From positions 1 through 40,083 of the IMG/VR virus record IMGVR_UViG_3300032093_000322: DNA of 40,083 nucleotides; one strand, 5' to 3'. The notes under the pieces are model-generated. The model did not search any database, was not told the origin of the DNA, and saw nothing but the letters and a program-made list of their open reading frames with translations. The position numbers were made by a program, and so were the translations under genes. Shown here one piece after another: positions 23,235 to 33,064 of this stretch. Numbering within the stretch: the stretch's first letter is position 1; each line of letters starts with the position of its first letter. This stretch comes from a virus.

Positions 23235-24448
23235 TATTCAACCTTTAAATTTAATTTTTTCATTTCACCAAAATTTTTTCCCGCTTTTACATTTACAGGA
23301 AAAATTCCATAAGGAGTGCTTTGAAGAATTTTAATGATATCAATAATTTGATTTTTTTCATCTTCTGTTAGATCCAAAACTAATTCGTCATGAATCATGA
23401 ATGCAACAAATGATTTTTTATTTTGTAAATATTCGTCTATCTTAATAGTTTGTCTATGAAACAAATCAATAAATGTTGATTGATTTAGATATGAAATAGC
23501 ATGGTACTCATCGGATTCAATAATTCTATTGTAAGGAGTATATACTTTATTGTCAATCCAGTATTTAGATTTTAATTTATTTTTATCAAATATTTTTGAT
23601 AAAATAAAATCATATTTAATAGCATTATATGAATTAGAGTTATATAGCCAAGAAGTGGTAGTTTCTTTTGCTTCTGCTCTAGTCAATTCGTTATTATAAA
23701 TATTTTCTACAGTCCATTGATGAAAATCACCAGATGGCTGCTCAACTCCAGCAAGAGCTAATGCAGTACGTATTTCAGCAGCATTCATATCAAAACTTAT
23801 GAACCAATCATTTGTTGGGATGAGTATGTTTCTAAATTGTTTTGGAAAAGTTAAAATTGGAAAACTATCTTTCTTAACCGTTAATCTTCCTGTGATGCTA
23901 CCAAAAATATTATAATCAATATGTCCTTGATTTTGAGAAATCTTTTTAAAAAAAGAATTTGCAGATTCTTTATAAAGTTTAGAATGCATATTTTCTATAT
24001 TAATATTTAATTTTCTGTATTTAATATCGGTAGTTAATTCAATAAACTTTTTATAAAACTCATATTCTACTGGTTTTTCATAATTTTGAAAAACATATTT
24101 AGTAATTTTATTTTTTATATCACAATAATTAATAAAAAATTTTGCAGGTATTAAATCAAAAAAACAATTTTCTTTAAAATTAATTTTAGATTCCTTACAA
24201 GCATTAATATGACACTTAAGCATATTATTTATTTTGTTCCAATCATTTTTTAAATGATCTGGGCAGACTTCATCTAGTGATTTTCCTTCACAAAAGATGT
24301 TTGCATAATCAATGTTTTTATTTTTTAAAAATGCAGAATAAGACCAAGTAGAAGAGATATCTTCTGGTAATTCTGAATTAAAATTTAATTTATCATTATA
24401 GTAAATACCAACACAGGTCTTTTTATTATCGAGTGTTTGAAATATCAC
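23234..24448 (-). CDS. Compact family-A DNA polymerase
   Basis: 404 residues, much shorter than PolI's polymerase-plus-exonuclease part. Motif A is SFDMNAAEIRTALALAG (D220, E225). The O-helix is R257-A-E-A-K261-E-T-T, with Trp-Leu-Tyr where the family has F-G-x-x-Y-G. Motif C is MIHDELVLD (H353, D354, E355). The template segment SITGRLTVKKDSFPIL is typical. No 3'-5' exonuclease domain is visible in the short N-terminal part. GTG start at 24448, 5 nt after AGAGG. Because the phage also has DnaE, this enzyme may do repair or primer replacement with the separate 5' exonuclease. The O-helix changes may alter activity. Confidence 0.88.
   Translation of the reverse strand: MIFQTLDNKKTCVGIYYNDKLNFNSELPEDISSTWSYSAFLKNKNIDYANIFCEGKSLDEVCPDHLKNDWNKINNMLKCHINACKESKINFKENCFFDLIPAKFFINYCDIKNKITKYVFQNYEKPVEYEFYKKFIELTTDIKYRKLNINIENMHSKLYKESANSFFKKISQNQGHIDYNIFGSITGRLTVKKDSFPILTFPKQFRNILIPTNDWFISFDMNAAEIRTALALAGVEQPSGDFHQWTVENIYNNELTRAEAKETTTSWLYNSNSYNAIKYDFILSKIFDKNKLKSKYWIDNKVYTPYNRIIESDEYHAISYLNQSTFIDLFHRQTIKIDEYLQNKKSFVAFMIHDELVLDLTEDEKNQIIDIIKILQSTPYGIFPVNVKAGKNFGEMKKLNLKVE
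23528..23556 (-). promoter_or_regulatory. Possible sigma-70 promoter inside polA
   Basis: Minus strand TTGACA (23551-23556), 17-nt spacer, TACAAT (23528-23533). It would serve the downstream tubulin-like gene, but it lies well inside a coding region and may be chance. Confidence 0.25.
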
Positions 24449-24456
24449 ATAAACCT

Positions 24457-25737
24457 CTAAAAAATAATATTATTTTCTGTTTCATTGCTAGCAGAATCAA
24501 TGGAAACATTTTGCTGCTGATTATTAGAAAAACCGGATATAAAACTGTAATGTTTGAAATAATTATTTATATATCTTGCTGCTGATTCAACTCTATTTAT
24601 TTTTAATAATTCACCAGCTTCTCTAACTATATTATTGAACTGTGTTTGTGTCAAGTTCTTGTTTGTCTCGTAATTTCTAAAAAAAGTGTATAGTCTTAGC
24701 CAAAATTGGTTTGGAAAATCATTTATAAATTGTTGAAATGTTACAGCTGGACGAGAAAAGTATTTTACATTAGAACTACAGAGTTCTTTATGAGATTGTT
24801 CATAGATATTATTATTCTCAATAAAAAAATTATAAGCTTTAAAAAATACAGTTTTTAATTCTAAAAGATCTTCTAAATATACTTTTTTATATCTAGTAGC
24901 AAACAATAAATCTAAACTGTCTATACCATAATCATCTAAATAGACTTTTGTGGCTGGAGAATTTAAATTAGCATATAATCTCCAAGGAACATTTTCGTCT
25001 ATACTAAAACCATGTCTTAAACAAGCTTCTGTAAATAAACTGAATCCCTGATCAGTAAAATAATTTTTAAATTTAATTTCATCATTATCCGCAGAATCAA
25101 ATGCTACATCAAAAACTAATCCACTTGGAAAAGAAAAAAAGTTAAAACAAATTACTGTATGTGATTTTGTTATAGGTAAAATTTTAACTTTATTAGTTAA
25201 AAAATTAATATATTCATGAACAAAAGTTTTGTGATCTTTTACTTTTGAATTAAGAACTCCATTCTGTTGTAAATTAAGTTTAAATTCTCTAGAAAGATAT
25301 TCGTGATGTAAATAAAATATATTATTAAAATCTTCATATGATTTATATATTTTTAAATCTTTATACGGGGTTGATAAACGAATTTTTTGCGAAAGAAGAC
25401 CATCATTTAACACTGTTTTCATATCAAAAAAAGCATCAGCAACAAAGTCTTGAATTTTTTGTTCTTGATTATTAAATGTACCAAAAGATTTAAAGTTTCT
25501 ATCTACATTTATAGGTAATATAACATCACCTTCATTGTCTATAAAGCCATATAAAGCGTTGTTTTTATATAAATTACCAAAAGGTATATTGTAAACAGAA
25601 GAGTCTTTAATATATCTTAAAGTTACTTGCTCATAAGCTGCTCTAGCTTCAAAAAGTATAAAAGTGCTTTGAGTACTATTTTTACTTAAAGCAGGAAAAT
25701 TATTTTTTTCAAAAGTAAAATCTATTGGTCTAGACAT
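24457..25737 (-). CDS. Putative baseplate or tail-associated structural protein
   Basis: 426 residues with no known domain that I can name. It starts MSRPIDFTFEKNNFPALSKN and is rich in Phe, Tyr and Asn. It has beta-like segments in the first half and helices in the second, with a Gln/Asn-rich C-terminus. It lies at the end of the tail module, 14 nt after the large hub-like gene and just before polA, so a virion role is likely from position and composition. A sigma-70-like promoter sits near its 3' end. Confidence 0.6.
   Translation of the reverse strand: MSRPIDFTFEKNNFPALSKNSTQSTFILFEARAAYEQVTLRYIKDSSVYNIPFGNLYKNNALYGFIDNEGDVILPINVDRNFKSFGTFNNQEQKIQDFVADAFFDMKTVLNDGLLSQKIRLSTPYKDLKIYKSYEDFNNIFYLHHEYLSREFKLNLQQNGVLNSKVKDHKTFVHEYINFLTNKVKILPITKSHTVICFNFFSFPSGLVFDVAFDSADNDEIKFKNYFTDQGFSLFTEACLRHGFSIDENVPWRLYANLNSPATKVYLDDYGIDSLDLLFATRYKKVYLEDLLELKTVFFKAYNFFIENNNIYEQSHKELCSSNVKYFSRPAVTFQQFINDFPNQFWLRLYTFFRNYETNKNLTQTQFNNIVREAGELLKINRVESAARYINNYFKHYSFISGFSNNQQQNVSIDSASNETENNIIF
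24626..24654 (-). promoter_or_regulatory. Sigma-70-type promoter for the replication block
   Basis: Minus strand TTGACA (24649-24654, perfect), 17-nt spacer, TATAGT (24626-24631, 5 of 6), within the last 200 nt of the structural gene and about 180 nt before polA. This would separate expression of polA and later genes from the late tail transcript. Confidence 0.5.
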
Positions 25738-25751
25738 GATCTATTTTATCC

Positions 25752-28700
25752 CTAACAATTATTTGTATTAGAATTTGGAAGTCTGGTTTTTCCACCAACA
25801 ACCCAAGCTTGATGATGGCAAGAAAGAACTGTTTCATAGCTTGATGGATCAACTGAAGTATTTACTCTAATAACCATATAATAACCACCTATGCCAATAT
25901 CATATTGAGCATTATTACCGAATATTACAGGATCGATATATATATAATCTCCCGGTCTAAATATATTATTACCAAATAATTTTATTTCTGAAGAGTACAT
26001 TTGTCTCAATCTGTTTGTTACCTTGCCTCCCTCTTGTAATGCTCGCGCTTCAGCTGCCAAAGGAACATCCGTTTTAGAAAAACTGATTGATTTTATCAAA
26101 CCGGCGTCTTTTCCAATTTGAAAATGATATATACCAGAACTTACGTCTTTGTCAAAATCTCCATTATTAATTTGTATAATTTGTGGTGCCGATAAGGAAT
26201 CAAAAATAAATAAATAATTTGCAAGAGCACTATTAGTTATTTCTTGAGATACTGGTTTAGCAAGATTACTTTTTCTAGAAAAAGAAGCTAATTTTTCTTT
26301 ATCTATTGCGCCAGAATAACTTGCGTCATTAAAACGATTTAGTATCGGTTCTTGATTGATACTATTACAAGGTAATGAAAAACCAAGATGTGACATTCTT
26401 ATTTTATTATTAATAGCTGCTTTTTTTCCAAAAACGCTTGGATTAATAGCAGGCTTTAATAAAAACTCTATTATGTCATTTATAAATTTTAATAAAGGAT
26501 AATTAGCTCTTTTTGGTTTAATAACTTTTTGATAAAAGAAATCATCAAATGCATCCATAGATATTGGTATATCAGCAATATTAAGTATTACCTCTTCTAC
26601 GTCTGCATCTACAGGAACCAAAAGATCATTTTCTTCAGCAGAAATATTTGTTGGTATATTTATTGGTATCTCACCTAAAATTATTTTAGGTCTTTCACCT
26701 TTAGCCCTGATAGTTTGTAAACATTCTGCAGCGATATCTATAATATCTCCAAGATAAACATATTTTATAGTAACATATTCTGAATTGTCTTTCTCTAATT
26801 CTGCTTGTTCTCTTGAACCGGGAACAGAATTAGATTGTTGAGGAGTAGATGAAAAACCAAGAACAGAACCTATAGATTTAACAGCAGTTATAAAACCACT
26901 TTCTTTTTTTTCTTTTTTTTGTTCTGGTGCATTAGTATTAGCAGTGGCAGAACCGTTTGGTAACTGTCTAACTGATATAGATTCATGATTTTTCAATCCA
27001 GCTTCTCTAATTTTTGCACCAGCTTGCAATCTAAATTGTAGTGCTCCAGTTATAGGTTTACCTTCTTTATCAACTCCTACAGCACTATTATGAATACCTA
27101 CTTTATATGCGTCTGGATAGCCAATATTACCAACCATCTCATCAATACCAATTAATTTTCTAAATAACTCTTCTTGAGCTAAATTTTTTAAATTATCTAA
27201 TTTTGTTTTTAAATCACCGGCTCTTTTATATATGTCATCATTAACTTTTTTTAAAGTTTCTTTATATATTGGTGGAGATAAATTTTGACATTTTATATTA
27301 GTAATTTTTGTTTGTCTTTCGGCATATAAATCATCTATTTCTTTTTGAGCATTTACAATTTCAGGATCTTTTGAAGTTATAGAAAAAATATTTAAATTGT
27401 AATCAGATAATATTGAATCTATGGTTGCTTGATAATTAATTTTTAAAGTAACAGTACCATCTTCATTAAAACCGATATCATGAGTTACAGGAGATAAATA
27501 AAAAATAATTTTTGCATTTTTTATAGCTTTTATATATGCTCTAGCATCTTCTGGTTTAAAATTATTTTTTAATAAATTTTGATAAAAAATCTCTGAAGGC
27601 TCTGCGTAACCTATTTCTGCTTTAATTCTAAAATATTGATCATTAGCTAATAATTTACCACCATTTCTTATATATCTTGAAGCGCCATTGATTAAATCAC
27701 TATAAGCAAAACTTCTATCTTTTAAACCACTAGGTTCACCATCAATAAATCTTGTATCCTTTTCAGTAATAGGGATTGTTTTAGTAAGCAATGCAATATC
27801 TTGAAAAAACAGTTCTAAACTTGCTTCTACGTGTGTGTTGGTTTCAGAAGGATTTGTGCCTTTATAAGCATATTGAAAAGATTTAATTCCACATCCATTC
27901 ATTTTTCCTTCACCTTTTAAAATTTTGTCTATCGTATCCGAAACAAATAAGCTATTTTCATTTTTATCTTTATAATCAACTGGCAAATCATCAAATGGTA
28001 TTCTCCAAGAATAAGATCTACCTATATTAGAATTTGAAGTCTTATATTCACCCATCAATTCAGGAAATAATACATAATATAATTTTATTGATGGTACCAA
28101 GCTGGATAAAATAACTGGTGGTATTTTATCAAAAAATAATGAAGTTTCGGTAGTCTTAAACAGAGCATTAGTCAATTCTAAATGTCCAACTTGCTGTGTT
28201 CTCATAACGGCAAAATTATTATAAGACTTTTTTCTTCTATCAATGTTACCAAAGCTAACTCTTGCACTATCATTAAGTAATTTATCGGCCATTATCATCA
28301 AAGCTGCTTGATAACCTAAACGTAATTTATTGGCTGCATCATCACCAGTAAGTTGTTCTTTAAGGGCCTCTTCTCTATCTTCTCTAGCTTTTTTTTGTTC
28401 TGGGGTTTCATCTAAAGAATTAGGAGCCGCGTTACTAACTACTGGTTGATTGTTGGGTGGCGTTGGAGGCGTACCGGGAACAACCGGGGGATTAATTGGT
28501 ACATTACCGCCTGTAGATCTAAATCCTAAATAGTTTTTTTGTTCTTCTGTTAAAGGTACATTTGCTGTTGCTGCTTGAAATATTTCATTTTGTTTTTTTT
28601 CAACCTTTACTTTACCTTCATTTATATCGACTCTTGTGTTATTAGCAGCTTTTTGTAATCTAAAAATAATCTTTTCAGAAAGATCTATTTTTTCTTGATC

Positions 28701-29000
28701 ATTTCCGCGAGCAAGAACTTCTAATTTTTCTTTTTCTGCTTTTATTTTTCGTTCAAAATTTTCTAATAATTTTTGATCAGCATCTAATTTTTTAAATTCC
28801 TGTGTTTCTCTTATTTGTTCATTAATTCTAACTCTAAGAGCACCTAAAGAATCAGCTGTAACCGCTGTAGAAGGTGTTTGTGGTTGTTCGGTTGGAGTTG
28901 TTGGAGGAGTATTTGCTTGTGGAGCAGCGTTCCCGCTACCGGGAGCAGGTTGTGGATTTGCATTTTGCGGTTGTTGAACGGGTTTTTTAGGTTCTGTCAC
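25752..29000 (-). CDS. Large baseplate protein, probable hub or wedge component
   Basis: 1082 residues, GTG start at 29000 with AGAGG upstream. A Pro/Gln/Asn/Thr-rich N-terminus (residues 1-50) precedes a coiled-coil-like Lys/Glu part (70-140). A second Pro/Asn-rich linker comes near 170-200, then a mainly beta body. The C-terminal 150 residues (IKSISFSKTDVPLAAEARAL, RPGDYIYIDPVIFG, YETVLSCHHQAWVV) look like the strand-rich end of phage baseplate hub proteins that bind the tail tube. No lysozyme or peptidase motif is visible. It lies next to a gp53-like wedge gene. Assignment is by position and pattern. Confidence 0.65.
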   Translation of the reverse strand: MTEPKKPVQQPQNANPQPAPGSGNAAPQANTPPTTPTEQPQTPSTAVTADSLGALRVRINEQIRETQEFKKLDADQKLLENFERKIKAEKEKLEVLARGNDQEKIDLSEKIIFRLQKAANNTRVDINEGKVKVEKKQNEIFQAATANVPLTEEQKNYLGFRSTGGNVPINPPVVPGTPPTPPNNQPVVSNAAPNSLDETPEQKKAREDREEALKEQLTGDDAANKLRLGYQAALMIMADKLLNDSARVSFGNIDRRKKSYNNFAVMRTQQVGHLELTNALFKTTETSLFFDKIPPVILSSLVPSIKLYYVLFPELMGEYKTSNSNIGRSYSWRIPFDDLPVDYKDKNENSLFVSDTIDKILKGEGKMNGCGIKSFQYAYKGTNPSETNTHVEASLELFFQDIALLTKTIPITEKDTRFIDGEPSGLKDRSFAYSDLINGASRYIRNGGKLLANDQYFRIKAEIGYAEPSEIFYQNLLKNNFKPEDARAYIKAIKNAKIIFYLSPVTHDIGFNEDGTVTLKINYQATIDSILSDYNLNIFSITSKDPEIVNAQKEIDDLYAERQTKITNIKCQNLSPPIYKETLKKVNDDIYKRAGDLKTKLDNLKNLAQEELFRKLIGIDEMVGNIGYPDAYKVGIHNSAVGVDKEGKPITGALQFRLQAGAKIREAGLKNHESISVRQLPNGSATANTNAPEQKKEKKESGFITAVKSIGSVLGFSSTPQQSNSVPGSREQAELEKDNSEYVTIKYVYLGDIIDIAAECLQTIRAKGERPKIILGEIPINIPTNISAEENDLLVPVDADVEEVILNIADIPISMDAFDDFFYQKVIKPKRANYPLLKFINDIIEFLLKPAINPSVFGKKAAINNKIRMSHLGFSLPCNSINQEPILNRFNDASYSGAIDKEKLASFSRKSNLAKPVSQEITNSALANYLFIFDSLSAPQIIQINNGDFDKDVSSGIYHFQIGKDAGLIKSISFSKTDVPLAAEARALQEGGKVTNRLRQMYSSEIKLFGNNIFRPGDYIYIDPVIFGNNAQYDIGIGGYYMVIRVNTSVDPSSYETVLSCHHQAWVVGGKTRLPNSNTNNC

Positions 29001-29003
29001 GCT

Positions 29004-29342
29004 TTAACCTCTTAAATAATTTACTACTAAATTCAATGGTTTGGGAATTAATATTATATCACCAGTTTTAACATGTGATTCAGTTGGTTTTTGGTTAAAT
29101 TTGGCTATTACCCACCAATCTCTTGGATCACCATAAAATATATCAGCTAATTTATAATATTTATCTCCTACCGACCAAATATGAGTAATAATTTGAATTT
29201 TTGATATCTCATTTCCGTTTGGAAATATATATCTTGGAGTTTCAAAAGTATTAATAAATTTAACATTTCTATTTCTAAATAATTCTTTATAAATATCAAG
29301 ATCATTTTTAAATATTTGTCTGTCTCTATAGCGGCTAATCAT
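29004..29342 (-). CDS. Baseplate wedge protein gp53-like, LysM-type domain
   Basis: 112 residues. The C-terminal half (WSVGDKYYKLADIFYGDPRD, WWVIAKFNQK, GDIILIPKPL) has the LysM-like pattern of T4 gp53 and of tail protein X: G-D-x-x-Y, two short helices with D-P-x-x-W-W, and a terminal strand G-D-x-I-x-[IV]-P. It probably joins wedge parts of the baseplate. The N-terminus has the YRDRQIFKND motif. It overlaps nothing and is 3 nt from the preceding gene. Confidence 0.85.
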   Translation of the reverse strand: MISRYRDRQIFKNDLDIYKELFRNRNVKFINTFETPRYIFPNGNEISKIQIITHIWSVGDKYYKLADIFYGDPRDWWVIAKFNQKPTESHVKTGDIILIPKPLNLVVNYLRG

Positions 29343-29345
29343 ATA

Positions 29346-30341
29346 TTATGTTCCTGAATTGTTTAGATTTATTTCTTTATTTTGATTATTACCAGTTACA
29401 ACGAAAATTTTAACTGGTTGTTTAGATTTAACTTTGTTATATAAATAATCTTGAGCTTTTTTAGAAAGTGCCAGTTCTTCTTTGCTAAGTTGGCCTGCTG
29501 TTTCTTTCCCAACCGTTAAAGCAAACGAATTGCTATCTGGATTATAATCATATCTAGAAATATCTACTGGGTTTTGACCAGTTGCATTACCACCAAGATT
29601 TTGTTTGAGGGCTTGCTGTATGGCATTTTCGGGAGTTATTTGTGGCGTAGGAGATGCACCTCTTTGTGCTCTTGCTCTATTACTCTGTTTTTGTTTTTCT
29701 AGTTCTTTTAAGTAATCTCCTAGTGTTTTATTTTGAGTTTTAAAGTTATCACTAGATTGATTTAGTAATGTGTTAATATCTGAATTGCTAATATATGGAA
29801 AAGACTTACCAGTTCTAGATTGATGCGCGGTATTTCTACCAAGTGGATGTTCGTGCAAAACCGTAAATGCAAGAGAGGCTTTAAATAATTTTGGATAAAT
29901 TTCATCTTTTGAATTAAATACACCAACAGTAAAATCAGGAGTAAAAGTAAATCCAGAATCAAAATAGCATAATAAACCTTGACTTGGACTTGTTGTATTA
30001 ACTAGCAAATTTGCATATTTTATTCTAAATAATGGTGGCGAAGATATTGTAGCTATACCTTGTCTAGCAGTGTCATTATAAACTGGATAAAGTCCAGAGA
30101 TAAGTTTTGAAATATTATCAAAATTATTTTTTGCTTCAAGAAAATCAGAACTTGGTACATCTATATCCATAGTAACTTTTCTAGCGGTATTTTGAAAAGT
30201 AGCTATCGCATCCATTTTACCAAAAACATTTTCTGTTTTCCATGTAGAAGAATATGAATCATTAAAGCTAGTAATATAAGCTTTAAAATTAAAACTTTCG
30301 TTTAAAGTAAAAGAATAAATTTGTATATTTTCAGTGCTCAT
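29346..30341 (-). CDS. Tail/baseplate structural protein
   Basis: 331 residues. The N-terminal 190 residues are beta-rich with a conserved-looking core (FNDSYSSTWKTENVFGKMD, PPLFRIKYANLLVN, FTVLHEHPLGRN), which looks like a tail-tube-related fold used by baseplate or tube-initiator proteins. The rest is a Gln/Asn/Lys-rich helical tail. It lies between tape measure and gp53-like genes, the usual place for hub or tube-initiator parts. No enzymatic motif. Exact role unknown. Confidence 0.65.
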   Translation of the reverse strand: MSTENIQIYSFTLNESFNFKAYITSFNDSYSSTWKTENVFGKMDAIATFQNTARKVTMDIDVPSSDFLEAKNNFDNISKLISGLYPVYNDTARQGIATISSPPLFRIKYANLLVNTTSPSQGLLCYFDSGFTFTPDFTVGVFNSKDEIYPKLFKASLAFTVLHEHPLGRNTAHQSRTGKSFPYISNSDINTLLNQSSDNFKTQNKTLGDYLKELEKQKQSNRARAQRGASPTPQITPENAIQQALKQNLGGNATGQNPVDISRYDYNPDSNSFALTVGKETAGQLSKEELALSKKAQDYLYNKVKSKQPVKIFVVTGNNQNKEINLNNSGT

Positions 30342-30356
30342 TGTTTTTATAACCTA

Positions 30357-32996
30357 TTATTCTAATTCCTTACTGCCTCTGTTTACAGAGTCTGCTACTG
30401 TTCTATCTTTTTTATCAATTTTTATATTTTTTGCTATCTCTTTACCATCTAAATATACATTCACTTGTATATTTTGCATACCGCTTTGAGATTTATTGAC
30501 ATTAGCTGCGCCTTGATTAGAAGCAGTTTGAACTGTTTCTTTAATAAATTCTTTTGATATATTTATTTTTTCTGTTGTAACTTTAGAAGCAGATTCAAGT
30601 ACTTTAGAAACAGAATTTATTGTTTCAACAAAGCTTCCAACGTCGCCAGTTGGCAACACCATACTTTGACTTATGGTGCTAATTTGTGCTGAAAAGTCCG
30701 ATATATTCGTATTTGTTTTAAAACCTGCCATAACTGTTGATAATTCTTTTAATCCTGATACTACTCTAGCAATATTTGTTGCCATAGTAACAAATACTTC
30801 ATTAACATTTTGCATATGTACCATGACACCGCCAATATCAGAAAAAAGGTCCATAGCTTCTTTTATATCTGCTTTTTTATCTGCCAATGTTCTTATAGCA
30901 TCAACAAATTTTGCCATACCAGCTGCAGCTAAAAATATACCGGCTCCTAACAACATTGCTCCAGCACCTATCGCCAACAAAACTAAAGAAGCTACATAGC
31001 CGGGTATCGTTAAAGCAGCCATGCCAGCTACAAATAATGCGAAAGTTGCAAGAAACCCAAGTAAATAACCAGAAACTTTAAAAGCTTGATCTCCTAAATT
31101 TTTAAATGCTTCTATCAATAATACTATACCCTTTGCTGCAAGCATTATGCCAGCACCAATACCAAGCGCAGCAAGACCAATTGAAACCATTACAGCAGCC
31201 AACGCTAATAAAACTATAGTCGCTATTACTAAACCAACGGCAACTTCTGGTGCAGCCGCAGCAGTACCAATAATCTTTAAACCTGCGGCAAAAGCTGTAC
31301 TAACTGTTGTTATTGTTGCAGCCAAACCAGCGCTTGCAACAGTACTCTGACCTGCAAAAGTTAAAAGACTTGTACCAGCTGTAATTATTGGAGCTATTAT
31401 AGAAGCAAAAGCTATTCCCATTGTTACAACAACGACAACTATAGCAGCAATTACTCCTATTATACCTCCGCTCATATCATTTAATTCGCTGAATGCGACA
31501 ACCATCTTTTTTACAAATTCTATGGCCGGTTTTAACCCTATAACAATTTTTGAAAAAACATTTTCTAATTGTTTACCTATTTCAGCTGCTTGTGTCATAG
31601 CTTCATTTAACTTTGCTTGAGTGGCTTCAGTCTTCATCTGTTCAATACGCATATCGCTAGTAGATGAATTAAAGTATCTAGCAGCATCACCAGCGTTTTT
31701 AAAACCTAGTGTTTGTGCGATACTTTTTTGTGTAGCGCGATCTAAATCTTCAAATTGTTTTCCAGATAAATCAAAACCTTGCTTTATCAAATCTATTCTT
31801 TCTTCTTCGGATGCTTGTACAAGTTCAAGAGAATTTAGATAGTTACCTCCTAACATAGAATTTAAAACTGCGGTTTTTTGTGCAGCGTTTTCAAAAGTGT
31901 CAAAACCTTCTGCTATAGATACTAAGTCATTTATTGACATACCAAGAGATTTTGCTTGCTTTTCTAAGCTATAAAATACATCAAGCGCTCTTTTACCGTT
32001 TGCAGCTAATAGTGGCATAACAGAAGAAAAATCTTTAATCATGGCTGCTGGTGCCATGCCGATTCCCTGTGCTGTTTTAGCCATCGTTTCTAATGTTGCA
32101 GATGCATCTTGACCAGCAATATTTAAAGTCTTAGTAAAGATATCAAAAACAGCACCAGATTCTGCAGCACTAACATTTAAATTCTCAAATTTAGCAGCGG
32201 TAGCCGATAATTGACTTTGTACTTGCGGTGTTTGATTAGTAAAACTAGCCATACTACCTACTAAAGCACCAGTAGATTTAGTTAAATCAGCGATTCCAAT
32301 GCCATATTGACTTAAATTCTGAACAGCACTGGCGTCTACCATGTCTTGCGCCAACATACCAGTTGTTCTAGCAAATTGTTCATTTGCACTAACTATACTA
32401 AGTAATTGACCTTTAATATTTGAATATATACCAGATAAAGTAAATGTTTTAACAATTTGACTGTTTAAAATATCATTTACAAATGAACGTCCAACTTGAG
32501 AAATTTCTTCTTGAGCTTTTTTTTGCAACAAAAGATTATCAAGATTTTTTTTAAGTTCTTTTAATTTATTTTTTTCTGTTTCTACTTGATTATTAGCATT
32601 TTTTATTATTTCTTCTTGCGCTACTATTTCTTCACTTGTAGAAGCATATCCTTGATCTTCTAATTCTTTTTTTCTTTTCAATGCCGCTTCCATAATCGGC
32701 ATTTGTTCACTAGAAATTTTTGTTAAATTTCCTAATTGCTCATTAATTTTGTTATTTGTTTCTGCTATTTGCTGTTTTGTTTTAGCAAAAGCAGAAATAG
32801 TTAACTCTAACTCTCCATTTATATTACGATATAAACCAGCAGTATTACCAAGAGATTGATTAATTTTTTCATTTTCAGATAAATTTAATGAATTTAATTC
32901 AAGAATCTCTTTAATAATTTTTTTTGTTTTTTCTGCTTGCTCATTTGAAGCAGCTGCAGCATTTGGATCTACGGTGGTTGGAGTCGTTGGAGCCAT
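30357..32996 (-). CDS. Tail tape measure protein
   Basis: 879 residues. The N-terminal half is helical and coiled-coil (residues 15-165, Lys/Glu/Gln-rich; then long amphipathic helices). The central part (about 530-700) has several long Ala/Gly/Ile/Val/Leu segments, for example ISVAAIVVVVVTMGIAF-like and GLAALGIGAGIMLAAKGIVL, typical of tape measure proteins that cross the host membrane. The length would set tail length. It follows the gp26-like chaperone and a terminator, with its own near-match late motif (33018-33027). The C-terminus ends in NRGSKELE. Confidence 0.92.
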   Translation of the reverse strand: MAPTTPTTVDPNAAAASNEQAEKTKKIIKEILELNSLNLSENEKINQSLGNTAGLYRNINGELELTISAFAKTKQQIAETNNKINEQLGNLTKISSEQMPIMEAALKRKKELEDQGYASTSEEIVAQEEIIKNANNQVETEKNKLKELKKNLDNLLLQKKAQEEISQVGRSFVNDILNSQIVKTFTLSGIYSNIKGQLLSIVSANEQFARTTGMLAQDMVDASAVQNLSQYGIGIADLTKSTGALVGSMASFTNQTPQVQSQLSATAAKFENLNVSAAESGAVFDIFTKTLNIAGQDASATLETMAKTAQGIGMAPAAMIKDFSSVMPLLAANGKRALDVFYSLEKQAKSLGMSINDLVSIAEGFDTFENAAQKTAVLNSMLGGNYLNSLELVQASEEERIDLIKQGFDLSGKQFEDLDRATQKSIAQTLGFKNAGDAARYFNSSTSDMRIEQMKTEATQAKLNEAMTQAAEIGKQLENVFSKIVIGLKPAIEFVKKMVVAFSELNDMSGGIIGVIAAIVVVVVTMGIAFASIIAPIITAGTSLLTFAGQSTVASAGLAATITTVSTAFAAGLKIIGTAAAAPEVAVGLVIATIVLLALAAVMVSIGLAALGIGAGIMLAAKGIVLLIEAFKNLGDQAFKVSGYLLGFLATFALFVAGMAALTIPGYVASLVLLAIGAGAMLLGAGIFLAAAGMAKFVDAIRTLADKKADIKEAMDLFSDIGGVMVHMQNVNEVFVTMATNIARVVSGLKELSTVMAGFKTNTNISDFSAQISTISQSMVLPTGDVGSFVETINSVSKVLESASKVTTEKINISKEFIKETVQTASNQGAANVNKSQSGMQNIQVNVYLDGKEIAKNIKIDKKDRTVADSVNRGSKELE

Positions 32997-33017
32997 AATA
33001 GTTTACCTGTTAATGAT

Positions 33018-33027
33018 ATAATTAGTA
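33018..33027 (-). promoter_or_regulatory. Late-type motif TACTAATTAT before tape measure
   Basis: A 9-of-10 match to TACTATTTAT on the minus strand, between the terminator and the tape measure ATG, 21 nt before it. Its place right after a terminator supports promoter function. Confidence 0.45.
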
Positions 33028-33030
33028 AGT

Positions 33031-33060
33031 AAAAAAAAAGTGAGCAGCATAGCTGCTCAC
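33031..33060 (-). terminator. Rho-independent terminator between the chaperone and tape measure genes
   Basis: Minus strand GTGAGCAGC, 3-nt loop, GCTGCTCAC, then nine T. A 9-bp stem, 4 nt past the stop of the out-of-frame extension at 33065, which supports that extension being the true end of the gene. Confidence 0.9.
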
Positions 33061-33064
33061 CTAG

